NCBI GenBank assembly: GCA_018700895.1
Contig: JABIUV010000026.1
Span: forward strand, 62,001 to 126,000
Length of the DNA stretch: 64,000 nucleotides
From: Bacteroidota bacterium
GTDB lineage: Bacteria > Bacteroidota > Bacteroidia > NS11-12g > UBA9320
Direction: 5' to 3'
The number at the start of each line of letters is the position of its first letter. Position 1 is the stretch's first letter. Below are positions 9,265 through 19,329 of the stretch, in pieces. Made by a program: the position numbers and the translations under genes. The notes beneath the pieces are model-generated. The model saw only the letters and a program-made list of their open reading frames with translations. It made no database searches and was not told where the DNA came from.

Positions 9265-12126
9265 CTATTTGTCTTTTTTGAAAACTAAGTTATGCTGAGC
9301 TGAGAAGTACACCATTCTTCCTACGAATGGACCACCGTATACTTGGTAATTTAGATTGTTTAAAACGGAGCGTTGGCTATTCTCCCCATTAGCATCAAAT
9401 AGAGGCATGATGCCAAGTATGTTAGAACCTCCTAGCTTGAATGTCATATCCCACTTAGGTACTTCGTAGTTAATTTGTGCATCTAGCATATCATACGTAG
9501 GTACTACACCAGTGAACTGCGGAGATCCCTCAAAAACGAAACCTTTGATCCACTTATAGTTAATACCGAATCCAAAGTGCTCTCCCTCTCCAAAAGGTAA
9601 TTTAAGCCGGGTTCCGCTAAAACTGATATTGAACTTATGCTCAGGAGTATTAAATGCAGGTATGATAGGGTCATCCGTACCTTGTTTGTTTAACACGTTC
9701 CATGAGTAATTACCTCCCAAGTTATATTTTTTGAAAAAGTAATTTATGCCTACAGAGACACCTTGAGTAGTTACCTTTGATAGTGCATTTGCAGCTACAC
9801 GATAAGCGTTTACATACAAGGGTGTCTGTGTGTTATCATTAAGATACACAGGGTCTAGTCCAATATTATAACCGATAAAATCCACGTATGTGGTATAGTA
9901 ATATCCTGCATCTATAAAAACAGATTGATTGGCAATATTGCCCTTGTAGCCTATTTCGAATGTGCGTGCTTGTTCGGGACGTATAGGGTCTACATCGTAG
10001 TAATTCAATATGTTACGGTCTGCCTCCTCGGCATAAGCATCTACAAATGATTCTATGGTTACGAGTGAGTCAAATCCATCGAGGTTACCAAGTAAGGTAG
10101 CTCTACCTACATCATAAAACAAGTATTGGTCTGCCAATGTTGGGTTTCGTATCGCGGCAGAAAAAGATGTTCTAAACACGTGATTTGGTCGATGCTTGTA
10201 TATGAATGAAGCCGCGGGAGAAGCCAATAGGTTGAAATTCTGGTTTTTGTCCAAACGAGTAGTAACATTAAGTATCATTCGATCTGCTTTCCAACGCTTA
10301 TCGATACCAGCATATACACCTGCTTCTAAGTTTCGGATTACCACATCGCCGGTGTCATTAAGAATAGTTCCTCGCGAGTCGGGAGCGTATAGTCTGCTAC
10401 TAGTACCTACGGTAATTGTGCCAAAAGTGGGTTTGAATTTATATTCTCCTTGAAGATGATAGAGTGCAGACTTGTCGTAAAATCGGGTTCCACCTTCGGT
10501 AAATAGTCTACGCGTTATGTCTTGAAAAGTACTATCAAAATCTGCAGTGCCAGGATTTATACGTAGCCTGTCTACCGCCGTTCTAGTGGTGTTGTGTATG
10601 TTGCTTATTTCTTCTTTATTGGCTTCTATAAAGGGAAGGTAAATAGAATTATACCAGAAATCCTGAGATTCATGCAACGCTGGGTCATAAGCCACGTAGC
10701 CAGGCATAGCTTCCACTTCTTTATAACCTGTACGTCGCCATATACGCTCATACTCATTATACCAATTGGCTTCATCCTTGTCAGCTTCGTTTAGTCTGAA
10801 TGCTGTCGTAACTATATCATATGTGTCTCCTGCATCTTCGTTAGTACTATAAAGGCGTATAAAAAACTTACCTTTCTGTTTAAGTTCCAAGTGATTTTGC
10901 CAAAAACGAATATTGTCTAATCGGTATCGGTTGTCTCCTTGATATACCGTACTTCCCGTACTGAAATTGAAGGAATAATCAAGCTGTACACTATCCGAAA
11001 ATCGATAACTCAATGTGGTATTTAATTTTAAGTTGTCGGTAGTATAATCTACTAAGTCTCTCTCTCTATATCCGGTTCTATAAAATGAGCCAAGACCTGC
11101 TCCTTTATTGTATATCTGTGCTGGATCTTCGTAGTCATCATTTCCTGCGGTGAGTACTTCATCTCCATATACATTTACTTTGTCATAGCCGCCAGGGTTA
11201 GTGGCGTCATGTTCACTGTCTTGAGTAGGATTATAGTTCTCCGCCTCCCAGTCATAAGCTTTCATGTAAAACGCATTTACCTTGTAGCCAAAGGTCTTAC
11301 GACCCTCGTCGTTTGTGAAATAATTAGCATATCGCACAGCTAATTGGTTCAATCCTCGTTCACCCACCTTTAGCTCTGTGAGCACTCCTGGGAAATCGTA
11401 CGATTCTTTGGTCTCCATACTTATCACACCATTAAATGCATTAGGACCATAAAAAGCACTACTAGCACCCGCGATAACATTTACACGACTAATATCCAAA
11501 TCACTCGCTCCCAAAAAATTTCCTAGAGAAAAATTGAGTCCAGGACTCTGATTATCTACCCCATTGATGAGTTGTAATGAGCGTACTGGACTTGTACTAT
11601 TAAATCCTCGTGTATTCACTACCCTAAAACCTAAACTTGCTGCCGTTACGTCTACTCCTTTTAGATTACCTAAACTCTCATAAAAAGATGCTGCTGGAGC
11701 ATCTTTGATCGCTTCTATGCCTATGGACTCTACCGTAAGCGGTGCTTCTTTTTGCTTTTCGGTAACTCTGCTGGCTTTTACCAAGGCTCCTGTGAGTACA
11801 TTTTCTGAACTTTCGCTCATCACTACCTTTACTTTAGCTCCACTACTTATGGTGACCTCATTGTCCACATAGCCTAAATATGAAACCTTGATAGTAACAG
11901 GCAGCGTATTTACGCTGAGTGAAAATGCTCCTTTTTCGTCGGTTATGGCACCTATTCCTGTGATTGCGGGCACTGTGATGTATGCTCCTACAAGTCCTTC
12001 GCCATTGGCATTACTTACTGTACCATTTATCGTGGTTTGTGCCAGGAGAGGAGAGGTGAATGCTAGTGCAATAAAAAAAGCAACTAATATTCTAAAGTGC
12101 GACTTCAGCTTAAACGATGTCATCAT
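9265..12126 (-). CDS. TonB-dependent receptor with carboxypeptidase-like regulatory domain
   Basis: TTINGTVSNANGEGLVGAYITVP; plug motif INGVDNQSPGLNFSLGNFLGASDLDISRVNVIAGASSAFYGPNAFNGVI; beta-barrel repeats. Confidence 0.92.
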   Translation of the reverse strand: MMTSFKLKSHFRILVAFFIALAFTSPLLAQTTINGTVSNANGEGLVGAYITVPAITGIGAITDEKGAFSLSVNTLPVTIKVSYLGYVDNEVTISSGAKVKVVMSESSENVLTGALVKASRVTEKQKEAPLTVESIGIEAIKDAPAASFYESLGNLKGVDVTAASLGFRVVNTRGFNSTSPVRSLQLINGVDNQSPGLNFSLGNFLGASDLDISRVNVIAGASSAFYGPNAFNGVISMETKESYDFPGVLTELKVGERGLNQLAVRYANYFTNDEGRKTFGYKVNAFYMKAYDWEAENYNPTQDSEHDATNPGGYDKVNVYGDEVLTAGNDDYEDPAQIYNKGAGLGSFYRTGYRERDLVDYTTDNLKLNTTLSYRFSDSVQLDYSFNFSTGSTVYQGDNRYRLDNIRFWQNHLELKQKGKFFIRLYSTNEDAGDTYDIVTTAFRLNEADKDEANWYNEYERIWRRTGYKEVEAMPGYVAYDPALHESQDFWYNSIYLPFIEANKEEISNIHNTTRTAVDRLRINPGTADFDSTFQDITRRLFTEGGTRFYDKSALYHLQGEYKFKPTFGTITVGTSSRLYAPDSRGTILNDTGDVVIRNLEAGVYAGIDKRWKADRMILNVTTRLDKNQNFNLLASPAASFIYKHRPNHVFRTSFSAAIRNPTLADQYLFYDVGRATLLGNLDGFDSLVTIESFVDAYAEEADRNILNYYDVDPIRPEQARTFEIGYKGNIANQSVFIDAGYYYTTYVDFIGYNIGLDPVYLNDNTQTPLYVNAYRVAANALSKVTTQGVSVGINYFFKKYNLGGNYSWNVLNKQGTDDPIIPAFNTPEHKFNISFSGTRLKLPFGEGEHFGFGINYKWIKGFVFEGSPQFTGVVPTYDMLDAQINYEVPKWDMTFKLGGSNILGIMPLFDANGENSQRSVLNNLNYQVYGGPFVGRMVYFSAQHNLVFKKDK

Positions 12127-12241
12127 TTGTTATTTTGTCTTTGGTAAAAAATTTCGAAAATAGGGATAAAAAGCACCAAGTGTGTGCATACTAACAAAAA
12201 AATGTAATTCTAAATTGCCTATCCGTACATTTGCTTGCGTA

Positions 12242-13246
12242 ATGAAAAAAATACTGACGGGCTTAGTAGTCTTTATTATCATTGTGATAATAGCATACTT
12301 CGCAGGTCCAAAACCTGAGCAAATAATAATTATTCCTGAGGCACCAGCATTGATGGACCCTACGGAATTCAATCCTGAGTATGTACAAGAAACGGTGGAT
12401 AGGTTTAATACTACGTCGCCTATTAGAAAAGGAAATGAGTCTCAAATTTATTGGGCAGATAGTATAGGTCAGAAAACAAAGTACGTGTTGCTTTACCTTC
12501 ACGGATTCTCTGCAAGTCCGATGGAAGGCAATCCTGTACATATGAACTTTGCGAAGCGATATGGAATGAATATGTATGCTCCACTATTGGCCGATCACGG
12601 ATTGATATCAGATGAACCTATGTTGCATTTTACTGGAGATAAGTTTGTAGAATCTGCAAAACAAGCTTTACGACTTGTACGCCTTATGGGCGACAGCGTG
12701 ATTATAATGAGTACGAGTACGGGGAGTACCGCGAGTTTATTCTTAGCTTCCGGTGATAATGATATCCATAGTCTTGTATGCTATTCGCCTAATATTAAGG
12801 TGTTTGACAAACGTGCATCATTGCTCACAGGTCCGTGGGGAATTGACATTGCTAAGGTGGTAAAAGGTGGCGATTACAATGTTTGGGATGCTCCGGCAGG
12901 AGCAGAAGCATATTGGCATACCACGTATAGGCTAGAGGCTACAGTGCAAATGCAGTTACTATTAGAGAGTACAATGATTCCCGCCACATTCCAAAAGGTG
13001 AAAGTACCCACCTTCGTCGGCTATTATTATAAAAATGAGGCAGAACAAGATGATGTAGTATCTGTGCCAGCTATTCTTGATATGTACGAGCTATTGGGCT
13101 CTGCTAATAAACGATTAGTCAAATTTGAAAATGTAGGTGCTCACGCCTTGGCAAGCAGCTATTTTTCATCCGATATAGAAGGGGTTTCTGCTCATACCAA
13201 TGCTTTTGCAGAAGAGGTGCTTGGACTTATTCCGAGAATTAATTAA
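12242..13246 (+). CDS. Alpha/beta hydrolase (serine aminopeptidase/lipase-like)
   Basis: KYVLLYLHGFSASPMEGNPVHMNFAKRYGMNMYAPLLADHG; VIIMSTSTGSTASL; start placed at internal Met (MKKILTGLVVFII) giving a signal/TM segment. Confidence 0.78.
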   Translation: MKKILTGLVVFIIIVIIAYFAGPKPEQIIIIPEAPALMDPTEFNPEYVQETVDRFNTTSPIRKGNESQIYWADSIGQKTKYVLLYLHGFSASPMEGNPVHMNFAKRYGMNMYAPLLADHGLISDEPMLHFTGDKFVESAKQALRLVRLMGDSVIIMSTSTGSTASLFLASGDNDIHSLVCYSPNIKVFDKRASLLTGPWGIDIAKVVKGGDYNVWDAPAGAEAYWHTTYRLEATVQMQLLLESTMIPATFQKVKVPTFVGYYYKNEAEQDDVVSVPAILDMYELLGSANKRLVKFENVGAHALASSYFSSDIEGVSAHTNAFAEEVLGLIPRIN

Positions 13247-13253
13247 AGATGAA

Positions 13254-13844
13254 TCAGTCTACTCGTATCTGTGCGGTAGATCGAGAGAATAAGCTGCTAA
13301 TTAGTTTGCGAGTTATCGCAGTAAGATCCTTGCTGTCAGGATTCAATGTGTAAAGTTCACTCTTTGTAAAAAAGAACATGCTATGCACCAGAAAGTGGGC
13401 ATATACTCGGGCGTTTATGTCTTTGTTTGGCAGGAGGGTAGGATTAAACCGTAATACATCAAAGTAGTACTTCGGCATGGTATGTTCTATATAATTTTGG
13501 ATGTACGTTATAGCCGAACTTATTTCACCTTTATTTTCCCAATTTTTTACATCACGAGCATAAAAAAATATCATGGACAAATCATGTTTGAGAAGCGTAG
13601 AGAGTGAATATTCTCCGGGTAGTCGAGCTATTTTTTGAGACTTACTCTCGTGCTGTTTATATCGTAGAACCGCTGCCTCATAAAAAATTTGATTCAAGTC
13701 CTCAAACTCAGAGAGAATAATATTTTCTTTCAAACCAGCGTATTGGGCTAACGCTGCTAGGTCTATAGTGCTTACGTCATTTACGAGAGTAGATATCTCT
13801 TGGGCTGCCTCTAGTATTTTTTTTCTGTAACTTACATTGGTCAT
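13254..13844 (-). CDS. TetR-like transcriptional regulator
   Basis: N-terminal TetR-like HTH (KKILEAAQEISTLVNDVSTIDLAALAQYAGLKENIILSEFEDLNQIFYEA). Confidence 0.65.
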   Translation of the reverse strand: MTNVSYRKKILEAAQEISTLVNDVSTIDLAALAQYAGLKENIILSEFEDLNQIFYEAAVLRYKQHESKSQKIARLPGEYSLSTLLKHDLSMIFFYARDVKNWENKGEISSAITYIQNYIEHTMPKYYFDVLRFNPTLLPNKDINARVYAHFLVHSMFFFTKSELYTLNPDSKDLTAITRKLISSLFSRSTAQIRVD

Positions 13845-13855
13845 AGAATGGATGG

Positions 13856-14497
13856 TTAAAATTGGTTTAGTCCCATGGATTCTCGGTCAAACAAGCTACC
13901 GATGATTTGTTCCGTTACTAGTTTACGACCTTCGCTCGTGCTCTCAAAAGTCTGTAGTGTCCTGAAATTGAAAAACTTGAGACTATGCGATACGAAGTAT
14001 GCATAGAACTCAATGTCTATTTCGAAGTGAGGTAACAGGTCTTTATTGTTTTTAAAGAAAGTCGCGTATACCAAAGGCATCTCTGAGTTGAAATAGCGAT
14101 CAAAATTTTCTAAAGCTGAAGTATGGCCTTCTAATGTTTCAGGAGTAAGTTGATTTCGGTCTACCTCTACGCGATAAAAAAATAACAAATCGTTTGATAT
14201 CAATTGTCGCAATACGTTTATGCCTGTATTTTGGGCGAGGGCCAATCCTTCTTTCTTTAGTTTGGCAATACTTCTTTCAGATAGCGTTTTGGTGATGTCA
14301 TTCAGCGTAGGATATATAATTGTCACCTCCTTCTGGCTTAGTTGAGCTTTCTTGGCGATTTCTGTGATGCATAAGTCACTTACTTTCCCCTCAAAAAACA
14401 AGGCATAAGTGGCATCTAAGATGCACGTAGCGGTTTGATCATTACTCATGTATTCGTCAGCTATCGGTTTTTGGTCGGTAAGCAGTGTGCTACTCAC
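13856..14497 (-). CDS. TetR-like transcriptional regulator, paralogue of the downstream gene
   Basis: ATCILDATYALFFEGKVSDLCITEIAKKAQLSQKEVTIIYPTLNDITKTL HTH; C-terminal half resembles 13254-13844. Confidence 0.65.
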   Translation of the reverse strand: MSSTLLTDQKPIADEYMSNDQTATCILDATYALFFEGKVSDLCITEIAKKAQLSQKEVTIIYPTLNDITKTLSERSIAKLKKEGLALAQNTGINVLRQLISNDLLFFYRVEVDRNQLTPETLEGHTSALENFDRYFNSEMPLVYATFFKNNKDLLPHFEIDIEFYAYFVSHSLKFFNFRTLQTFESTSEGRKLVTEQIIGSLFDRESMGLNQF

Positions 14498-14698
14498 TAT
14501 TGACGAAATTATAACTTTTGCCCAAGGAGAAATGTCATTTTTTTGAAGTGACCTCGTCTCGAAACTTGATACTCAATTGAAATGCATCTAATGCTTATAA
14601 CTTCCATGCTGCCTGACATCAGTGGCTTAACGGCCAAATACCGCAGTGTGATATACAGGACTAAGTTTGGCCAGAATTTGTGCCGAAAATAACGTTTG

Positions 14699-15586
14699 TT
14701 ACTGCTTTATTTTTTCGTAAGTACTCATATTAGACGGATCGAGCCTTCCGAGTAACTCGATAGCTCTATTTTTAAGACCGGGGTCAGCCTGCTTAAATAT
14801 GTTTACTAGCTCTGCTCGCTTTGCATTGAAAAATATTTTGAATATCACGCTGTTAGGCAGTCTTTCTTGTACCGTGCGGATTTTCTCGAGAGATGCAAAT
14901 ATTTCTTTACGTGCTGCGTCATTATCCTCCTTAAATTTATCCATCCCCACCATGTGATACTGATAAAGAGCACTTCTTAGTGGTTTGAATCTATCGTCGA
15001 GCAATTGGTCTATGATGTAGTACTTGTTTCTATTGCCTCGGCCATCACTCGGCCTCCATCCCGCTGTACCTTGAGCTAGGTTGCGGAGTTGCAATGCTTT
15101 GCTGAAATAGGCTTGTCCTCCTTCCGGAGCAAAAGTGTCAAAGTCTAAACCGATCATAATATTTGCATAGAAAGCCAACAAGGTAGTAAGCGGCATTACG
15201 TTAGCATTTTCCTGAAAATCTAAAGCCTGAAATTGTGCGTAGCTAAAGTACCACTGCTTGTCAAAATGCTGAAAAATAGGAGTATTATAGGTAGTTCCAT
15301 ATACTGGTCTACTACTGGTTATATTTACCTCAGCAGTAAATTGGTCTATGTCAAAAGTCTTGATATTAATAACAAAACTGCAATTGATTTTTTCTTGGGT
15401 TTGTACCTTGTCACTTATCCATTTACGTTGATTCATAAACTGTGATATGGCATTTTCCAGATCTACGAAAATCGCTTTGTTACTAGCTTGTACTCCGTCT
15501 GCCACCACTTGCACATTGCATTGTAGATCTTGTGCCATAACAGCCGCTGTGCAGAGAATAAGTGTAATTAGTTTAAGGTATCTCAT
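14699..15586 (-). CDS. porD: DUF4835 protein, type IX secretion-associated PorD
   Basis: LQCNVQVVADGVQASNKAIFVDLENAISQFMNQRKW; position directly after coaBC is typical in Bacteroidota. Confidence 0.85.
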   Translation of the reverse strand: MRYLKLITLILCTAAVMAQDLQCNVQVVADGVQASNKAIFVDLENAISQFMNQRKWISDKVQTQEKINCSFVINIKTFDIDQFTAEVNITSSRPVYGTTYNTPIFQHFDKQWYFSYAQFQALDFQENANVMPLTTLLAFYANIMIGLDFDTFAPEGGQAYFSKALQLRNLAQGTAGWRPSDGRGNRNKYYIIDQLLDDRFKPLRSALYQYHMVGMDKFKEDNDAARKEIFASLEKIRTVQERLPNSVIFKIFFNAKRAELVNIFKQADPGLKNRAIELLGRLDPSNMSTYEKIKQ

Positions 15587-16788
15587 AGGTAAGTACTCAG
15601 TAGATTTATAATGTCTCGTGCTACTTCTGTTTTTGGTTTGGTCTCAAAGGTATGTTTTTTGCCGTTTTTTTCTATGATAGTCACCTTATTGGTGTCTTTG
15701 CCAAATCCGGCTCCTTTGTCGTTCATAGAGTTAAGAACGATGAAATCAAGGTTTTTCTTCTCTAGCTTTGTCAAGGCGTTCTCATATTCGTTTTGTGTTT
15801 CGAGTGCAAAACCTACTAGTATTTGTTTGTTCTTACGTAGTCCGAGACTTTTGAGTACGTCTTTGGTTTTTACCAGGTGAAGCGTGAAGTCATTGGTTTT
15901 CTTCTTTATCTTCTGATTGGCCTGCGTATTGGGTTTGTAATCGGCCACGGCTGCACTTAGTATGGCCGCATCGCATTGGTCAAAAATAGCGTTACACGCT
16001 TCGTACATATCTTCGGCACTCTCTATTTTGATTAGGTTTACCGCAGGAAGAACTCCCTCAGAACTTACAGGTCCTAGTACGAGGTCTACAGTGGCACCGC
16101 GTTGAGCTAATGCGTTAGCAATAGCCTTCCCCATTTTACCACTACTGTAGTTGCCTATAAATCTTACGGGGTCCAGTTTTTCATAAGTGGGTCCGGCGTT
16201 AACTAGTATTCTTTTACCGCTGATTGATCTGGAATCAACAAATAACTTGTTCAAACGAGTAAGTATAGCTTCTGGTTCGCACATACGTCCTTTACCCACC
16301 AATCCACTAGCCAATTCGCCATCACCTGCTGGTAATTCTATATTACCATAGGATTTTAAGGTGTGAATGTTTTTGACGGTTGTAGGGTGAAGATACATAT
16401 CGAGGTCCATAGCTGGGGCAAAAAACACAGGACAATCTGCCGATAAGTAGGTGGCTAGTAATAAATTATCGCAATAGCCGTGAGCCATTTTGGTTAGTGA
16501 ATTTGCTGTAGCAGGAGCTATAATGAAAGCGTCTGCCCATTTTCCTAACTCTACATGGTTAGTCCATTGCCCGGTTTCTTCCACAAAAAAATGCGAATGA
16601 ATCGCATTTTTAGATAGGGTAGATAAGGTAAGTGGTGTTACGAAGTCCAATGCACTTGGTGTGCAAATCACCTGTACTTCGGCACCGTTTTTTATCAAAA
16701 GTCTTACGAGTGATATCGACTTATAAGCCGCAATACCTCCCGTTATTCCGAGTAGAATCCGTTTGTTATTTAGACTCTTCTTTTGCAG
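15583..16788 (-). CDS. coaBC: Bifunctional phosphopantothenoylcysteine decarboxylase/phosphopantothenate-cysteine ligase (start uncertain; extends beyond the ORF-track start)
   Basis: In-frame upstream sequence KRILLGITGGIAAYKSISLVRLLIKNGAEVQVICT is the CoaC flavoprotein N-terminus; CoaB motif ILVNAGPTYEKLDPVRFIGNYSSGKMG; no ATG/GTG/TTG upstream, CTG at 16786-16788 used provisionally. Confidence 0.88.
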   Translation of the reverse strand: MQKKSLNNKRILLGITGGIAAYKSISLVRLLIKNGAEVQVICTPSALDFVTPLTLSTLSKNAIHSHFFVEETGQWTNHVELGKWADAFIIAPATANSLTKMAHGYCDNLLLATYLSADCPVFFAPAMDLDMYLHPTTVKNIHTLKSYGNIELPAGDGELASGLVGKGRMCEPEAILTRLNKLFVDSRSISGKRILVNAGPTYEKLDPVRFIGNYSSGKMGKAIANALAQRGATVDLVLGPVSSEGVLPAVNLIKIESAEDMYEACNAIFDQCDAAILSAAVADYKPNTQANQKIKKKTNDFTLHLVKTKDVLKSLGLRKNKQILVGFALETQNEYENALTKLEKKNLDFIVLNSMNDKGAGFGKDTNKVTIIEKNGKKHTFETKPKTEVARDIINLLSTYL

Positions 16789-17095
16789 GATTTCTGTGGT
16801 ATACTTTGTTGGCCAAAAATTCTTCGATAGCTACAATAGTTGCCTTAGGCAAGCTCTCATAGTATTTTGATATTTCTATCTGCTCACGATTCTCAAAAAT
16901 TTCTTCAAGGTTGTCGTGCTCCGAAGCAAACTCGTCTAACTTGGCAACCAATTCTTCCTTAGTCGCTGACGCGATTTGATTTGCTCTTTTAGAAATTACA
17001 GCAACGGCCTCATACAAATTGTCGGTTGGTTCACTAATCTCACGAGTGTCTCGGGTAATAGTAGTGTTTGGAATTTCGATTTCTTCTTTGTTCAT
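16766..17095 (-). CDS. rpoZ: DNA-directed RNA polymerase omega subunit (RpoZ/Rpb6 family)
   Basis: DNLYEAVAVISKRANQIASATKEELVAKLDEF; between bamD and coaBC; start at MNKEEIEI. Confidence 0.85.
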   Translation of the reverse strand: MNKEEIEIPNTTITRDTREISEPTDNLYEAVAVISKRANQIASATKEELVAKLDEFASEHDNLEEIFENREQIEISKYYESLPKATIVAIEEFLANKVYHRNPAKEESK

Positions 17096-17096
17096 A

Positions 17097-17918
17097 TTAT
17101 CCTTCTTGTACAATGTTTATTTCAGCAATGGCTGAGTTACTTTTTGTTATTATTCTGTTCACCTCTTTGCTAAATTCAGCCTCTTGGCCAAATTCTTTGA
17201 GGTAGTTATTTGCTCTGCTTCTAGCGTCAGTGTATCGCTCTAGTTGCCTTTTGGTAATGCTATTTTTGGCATACATATAGGCTGCATCTACCGAGAGATA
17301 AGAGAGTTCGTCTCTGTTCACCATATCAGGGTAGTCTTCTACCGCGTTTTCGCAAGCTACCATAGCACTATTATAGTAGCCTAAGCTATGATAAAGCTTT
17401 GCGTTCTCATATACCTTAGCCAATATTCTGCCCCGTAGTATGTCGATTTTGTCATTACATTCAGAGACATACTTGCTGTTGGGGTACTGATTTATAAAGG
17501 TCTGTAATGTAGAAATGGCACTTTGAGTTGGCGTTTGGTCTAGTTCTATAGGCATTGCTTTTTTAAATTGACACACTGCCGCCATATATGCAGCTTCTTC
17601 CCTTTTAGGGCTTAATGTGTACGTTAAGGCAAAGGAGTTAAAGTGATAGCCCGCCAGCAAAAATTCGCTTGTTCCGTAATAAGAGTATGCGTATAGATAA
17701 TAAATTTCTTCACGCTCAGGCTTGCCGTAGTAAAGCCCCAGCAATTCTTCTAGAAGCATTTGCGACCTTACAAAGTCTTCTTTTTGGTAATATTTTTTAG
17801 CTGCCTCCAGTTTTTCCTGCGGGGTACCGTCTTTTAATAGTTTTTGGTAACCTGAGCACGAAACTAGGGTAATAGCTAACGTTATGTATAGTAATCTTAT
17901 CACTGAAAATGCCTGCAA
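17097..17918 (-). CDS. bamD: Outer membrane assembly lipoprotein BamD
   Basis: Lipobox VSCSGYQKLLKDGTPQEKLEAAKKYYQKEDFVRSQMLLEELL, TPR repeats. Confidence 0.88.
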   Translation of the reverse strand: MQAFSVIRLLYITLAITLVSCSGYQKLLKDGTPQEKLEAAKKYYQKEDFVRSQMLLEELLGLYYGKPEREEIYYLYAYSYYGTSEFLLAGYHFNSFALTYTLSPKREEAAYMAAVCQFKKAMPIELDQTPTQSAISTLQTFINQYPNSKYVSECNDKIDILRGRILAKVYENAKLYHSLGYYNSAMVACENAVEDYPDMVNRDELSYLSVDAAYMYAKNSITKRQLERYTDARSRANNYLKEFGQEAEFSKEVNRIITKSNSAIAEINIVQEG

Positions 17919-18072
17919 AGTTATGATTTTAATTAGTTATACGAAAGATTTGGAGAATAGTTACTTAGTGATTTTTTAGGGATGGTATACAATTAATTTG
18001 AGAAGTAGGCTCGTTTTGTGCAAGCTAACCTCTATTTAGTGTTATTTTTGCAATTCGTTAAGAAAAATTTTA

Positions 18073-19317
18073 ATGGATTTATTTGAAAAAATAGCTAAGA
18101 GGAAAAGTCCTTTGGGTCAGTATTCAGAAGATGCTCATCACTACTACACTTTCCCTAAGTTGGAAGGAGAACTTGCTCCACGTATGATGTTTAGAGGCAA
18201 AGAAGTACTTAATTGGAGTTTGAATAATTACCTTGGTTTGGGTAACCATCCAGACGTAAGAAAAGCAGATGCTGATGCTGCAGCAAATTGGGGTTGTGCT
18301 TACCCGATGGGTGCACGTATGATGTCCGGCAATACCGACTATCACGAACAGTTAGAACAGCAACTTGCTGAGTTTGAGCAAAAAGAAGATGCTATATTGC
18401 TCAATTTTGGGTACCAAGGTATCCTTTCGGCGATAGATGCATTGGTAGATAGAAGAGATGTTATCGTATATGATGCTGAATCTCATGCTTGTATCATAGA
18501 CGGCGTAAGACTACACCAAGGTAAGCGATTTGTATTTGGTCACAATGACATAGAAAGTCTAGAGACTCAACTACAACGTGCTACTAAAATGGCTGATGAA
18601 CAAGGGGGAGCCATATTGGTAATATCTGAAGGTGTCTTCGGAATGAGTGGAAACCAAGGAAAACTCAAAGAAATCGTCGCGTTGAAATCTAAGTTTGATT
18701 TCAGACTGATGGTAGATGATGCTCACGGATTTGGCACACTAGGGCCAAACGGAGAAGGAGCAGGCGTAGAACAAGGAGTTCAAGATGAAATAGATGTGTA
18801 CTTCTCCACGTTTGCCAAGTCAATGGCGAGCATCGGAGCATTCATAGCAGGAGATAAAATGATTATCAACTATTTGAGATATAGCATGCGTTCTCAAATT
18901 TTTGCTAAATCTTTACCTATGCCATTTGTAATTGGAGCATTGAAGCGTCTAGATATGCTAAGAAATGAACCACATCATAAAGCAAATCTTTGGAAAATAG
19001 TAGATGCACTCCAAGGTGGTTTAAAAGCAGAAGGTTTTAATATTGGGACCACTAGTTCTTGCGTTACACCTGTTATCTTACAAGGAAACGTGGCTGAGGC
19101 TACTCACCTTACACGCGACTTGAGAGAGAACTTCAGTATATTCTGCTCCATAGTAGTATATCCAGTAGTGCCTAAAGATGTTATTATGCTTAGATTAATT
19201 CCTACTGCGGCACATAGTTTGGCCGATGTAGAGGAAACCATCAAGGCGTTCCAAGACATAAAAGGTAAATTATTAGCTGGCGAATATAAAGCAGAGAAGC
19301 TAGCAGCGTTTAACTAA
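18073..19317 (+). CDS. PLP-dependent alpha-oxoamine synthase family aminotransferase (KBL/AONS/serine palmitoyltransferase-like)
   Basis: NWSLNNYLGLGNHPDV, MGARMMSGNTDYHEQLE, LMVDDAHGFGTLG, FSTFAKSMASIGAFIAG (PLP Lys). Confidence 0.88.
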   Translation: MDLFEKIAKRKSPLGQYSEDAHHYYTFPKLEGELAPRMMFRGKEVLNWSLNNYLGLGNHPDVRKADADAAANWGCAYPMGARMMSGNTDYHEQLEQQLAEFEQKEDAILLNFGYQGILSAIDALVDRRDVIVYDAESHACIIDGVRLHQGKRFVFGHNDIESLETQLQRATKMADEQGGAILVISEGVFGMSGNQGKLKEIVALKSKFDFRLMVDDAHGFGTLGPNGEGAGVEQGVQDEIDVYFSTFAKSMASIGAFIAGDKMIINYLRYSMRSQIFAKSLPMPFVIGALKRLDMLRNEPHHKANLWKIVDALQGGLKAEGFNIGTTSSCVTPVILQGNVAEATHLTRDLRENFSIFCSIVVYPVVPKDVIMLRLIPTAAHSLADVEETIKAFQDIKGKLLAGEYKAEKLAAFN

Positions 19318-19329
19318 GGTTTTATAATA

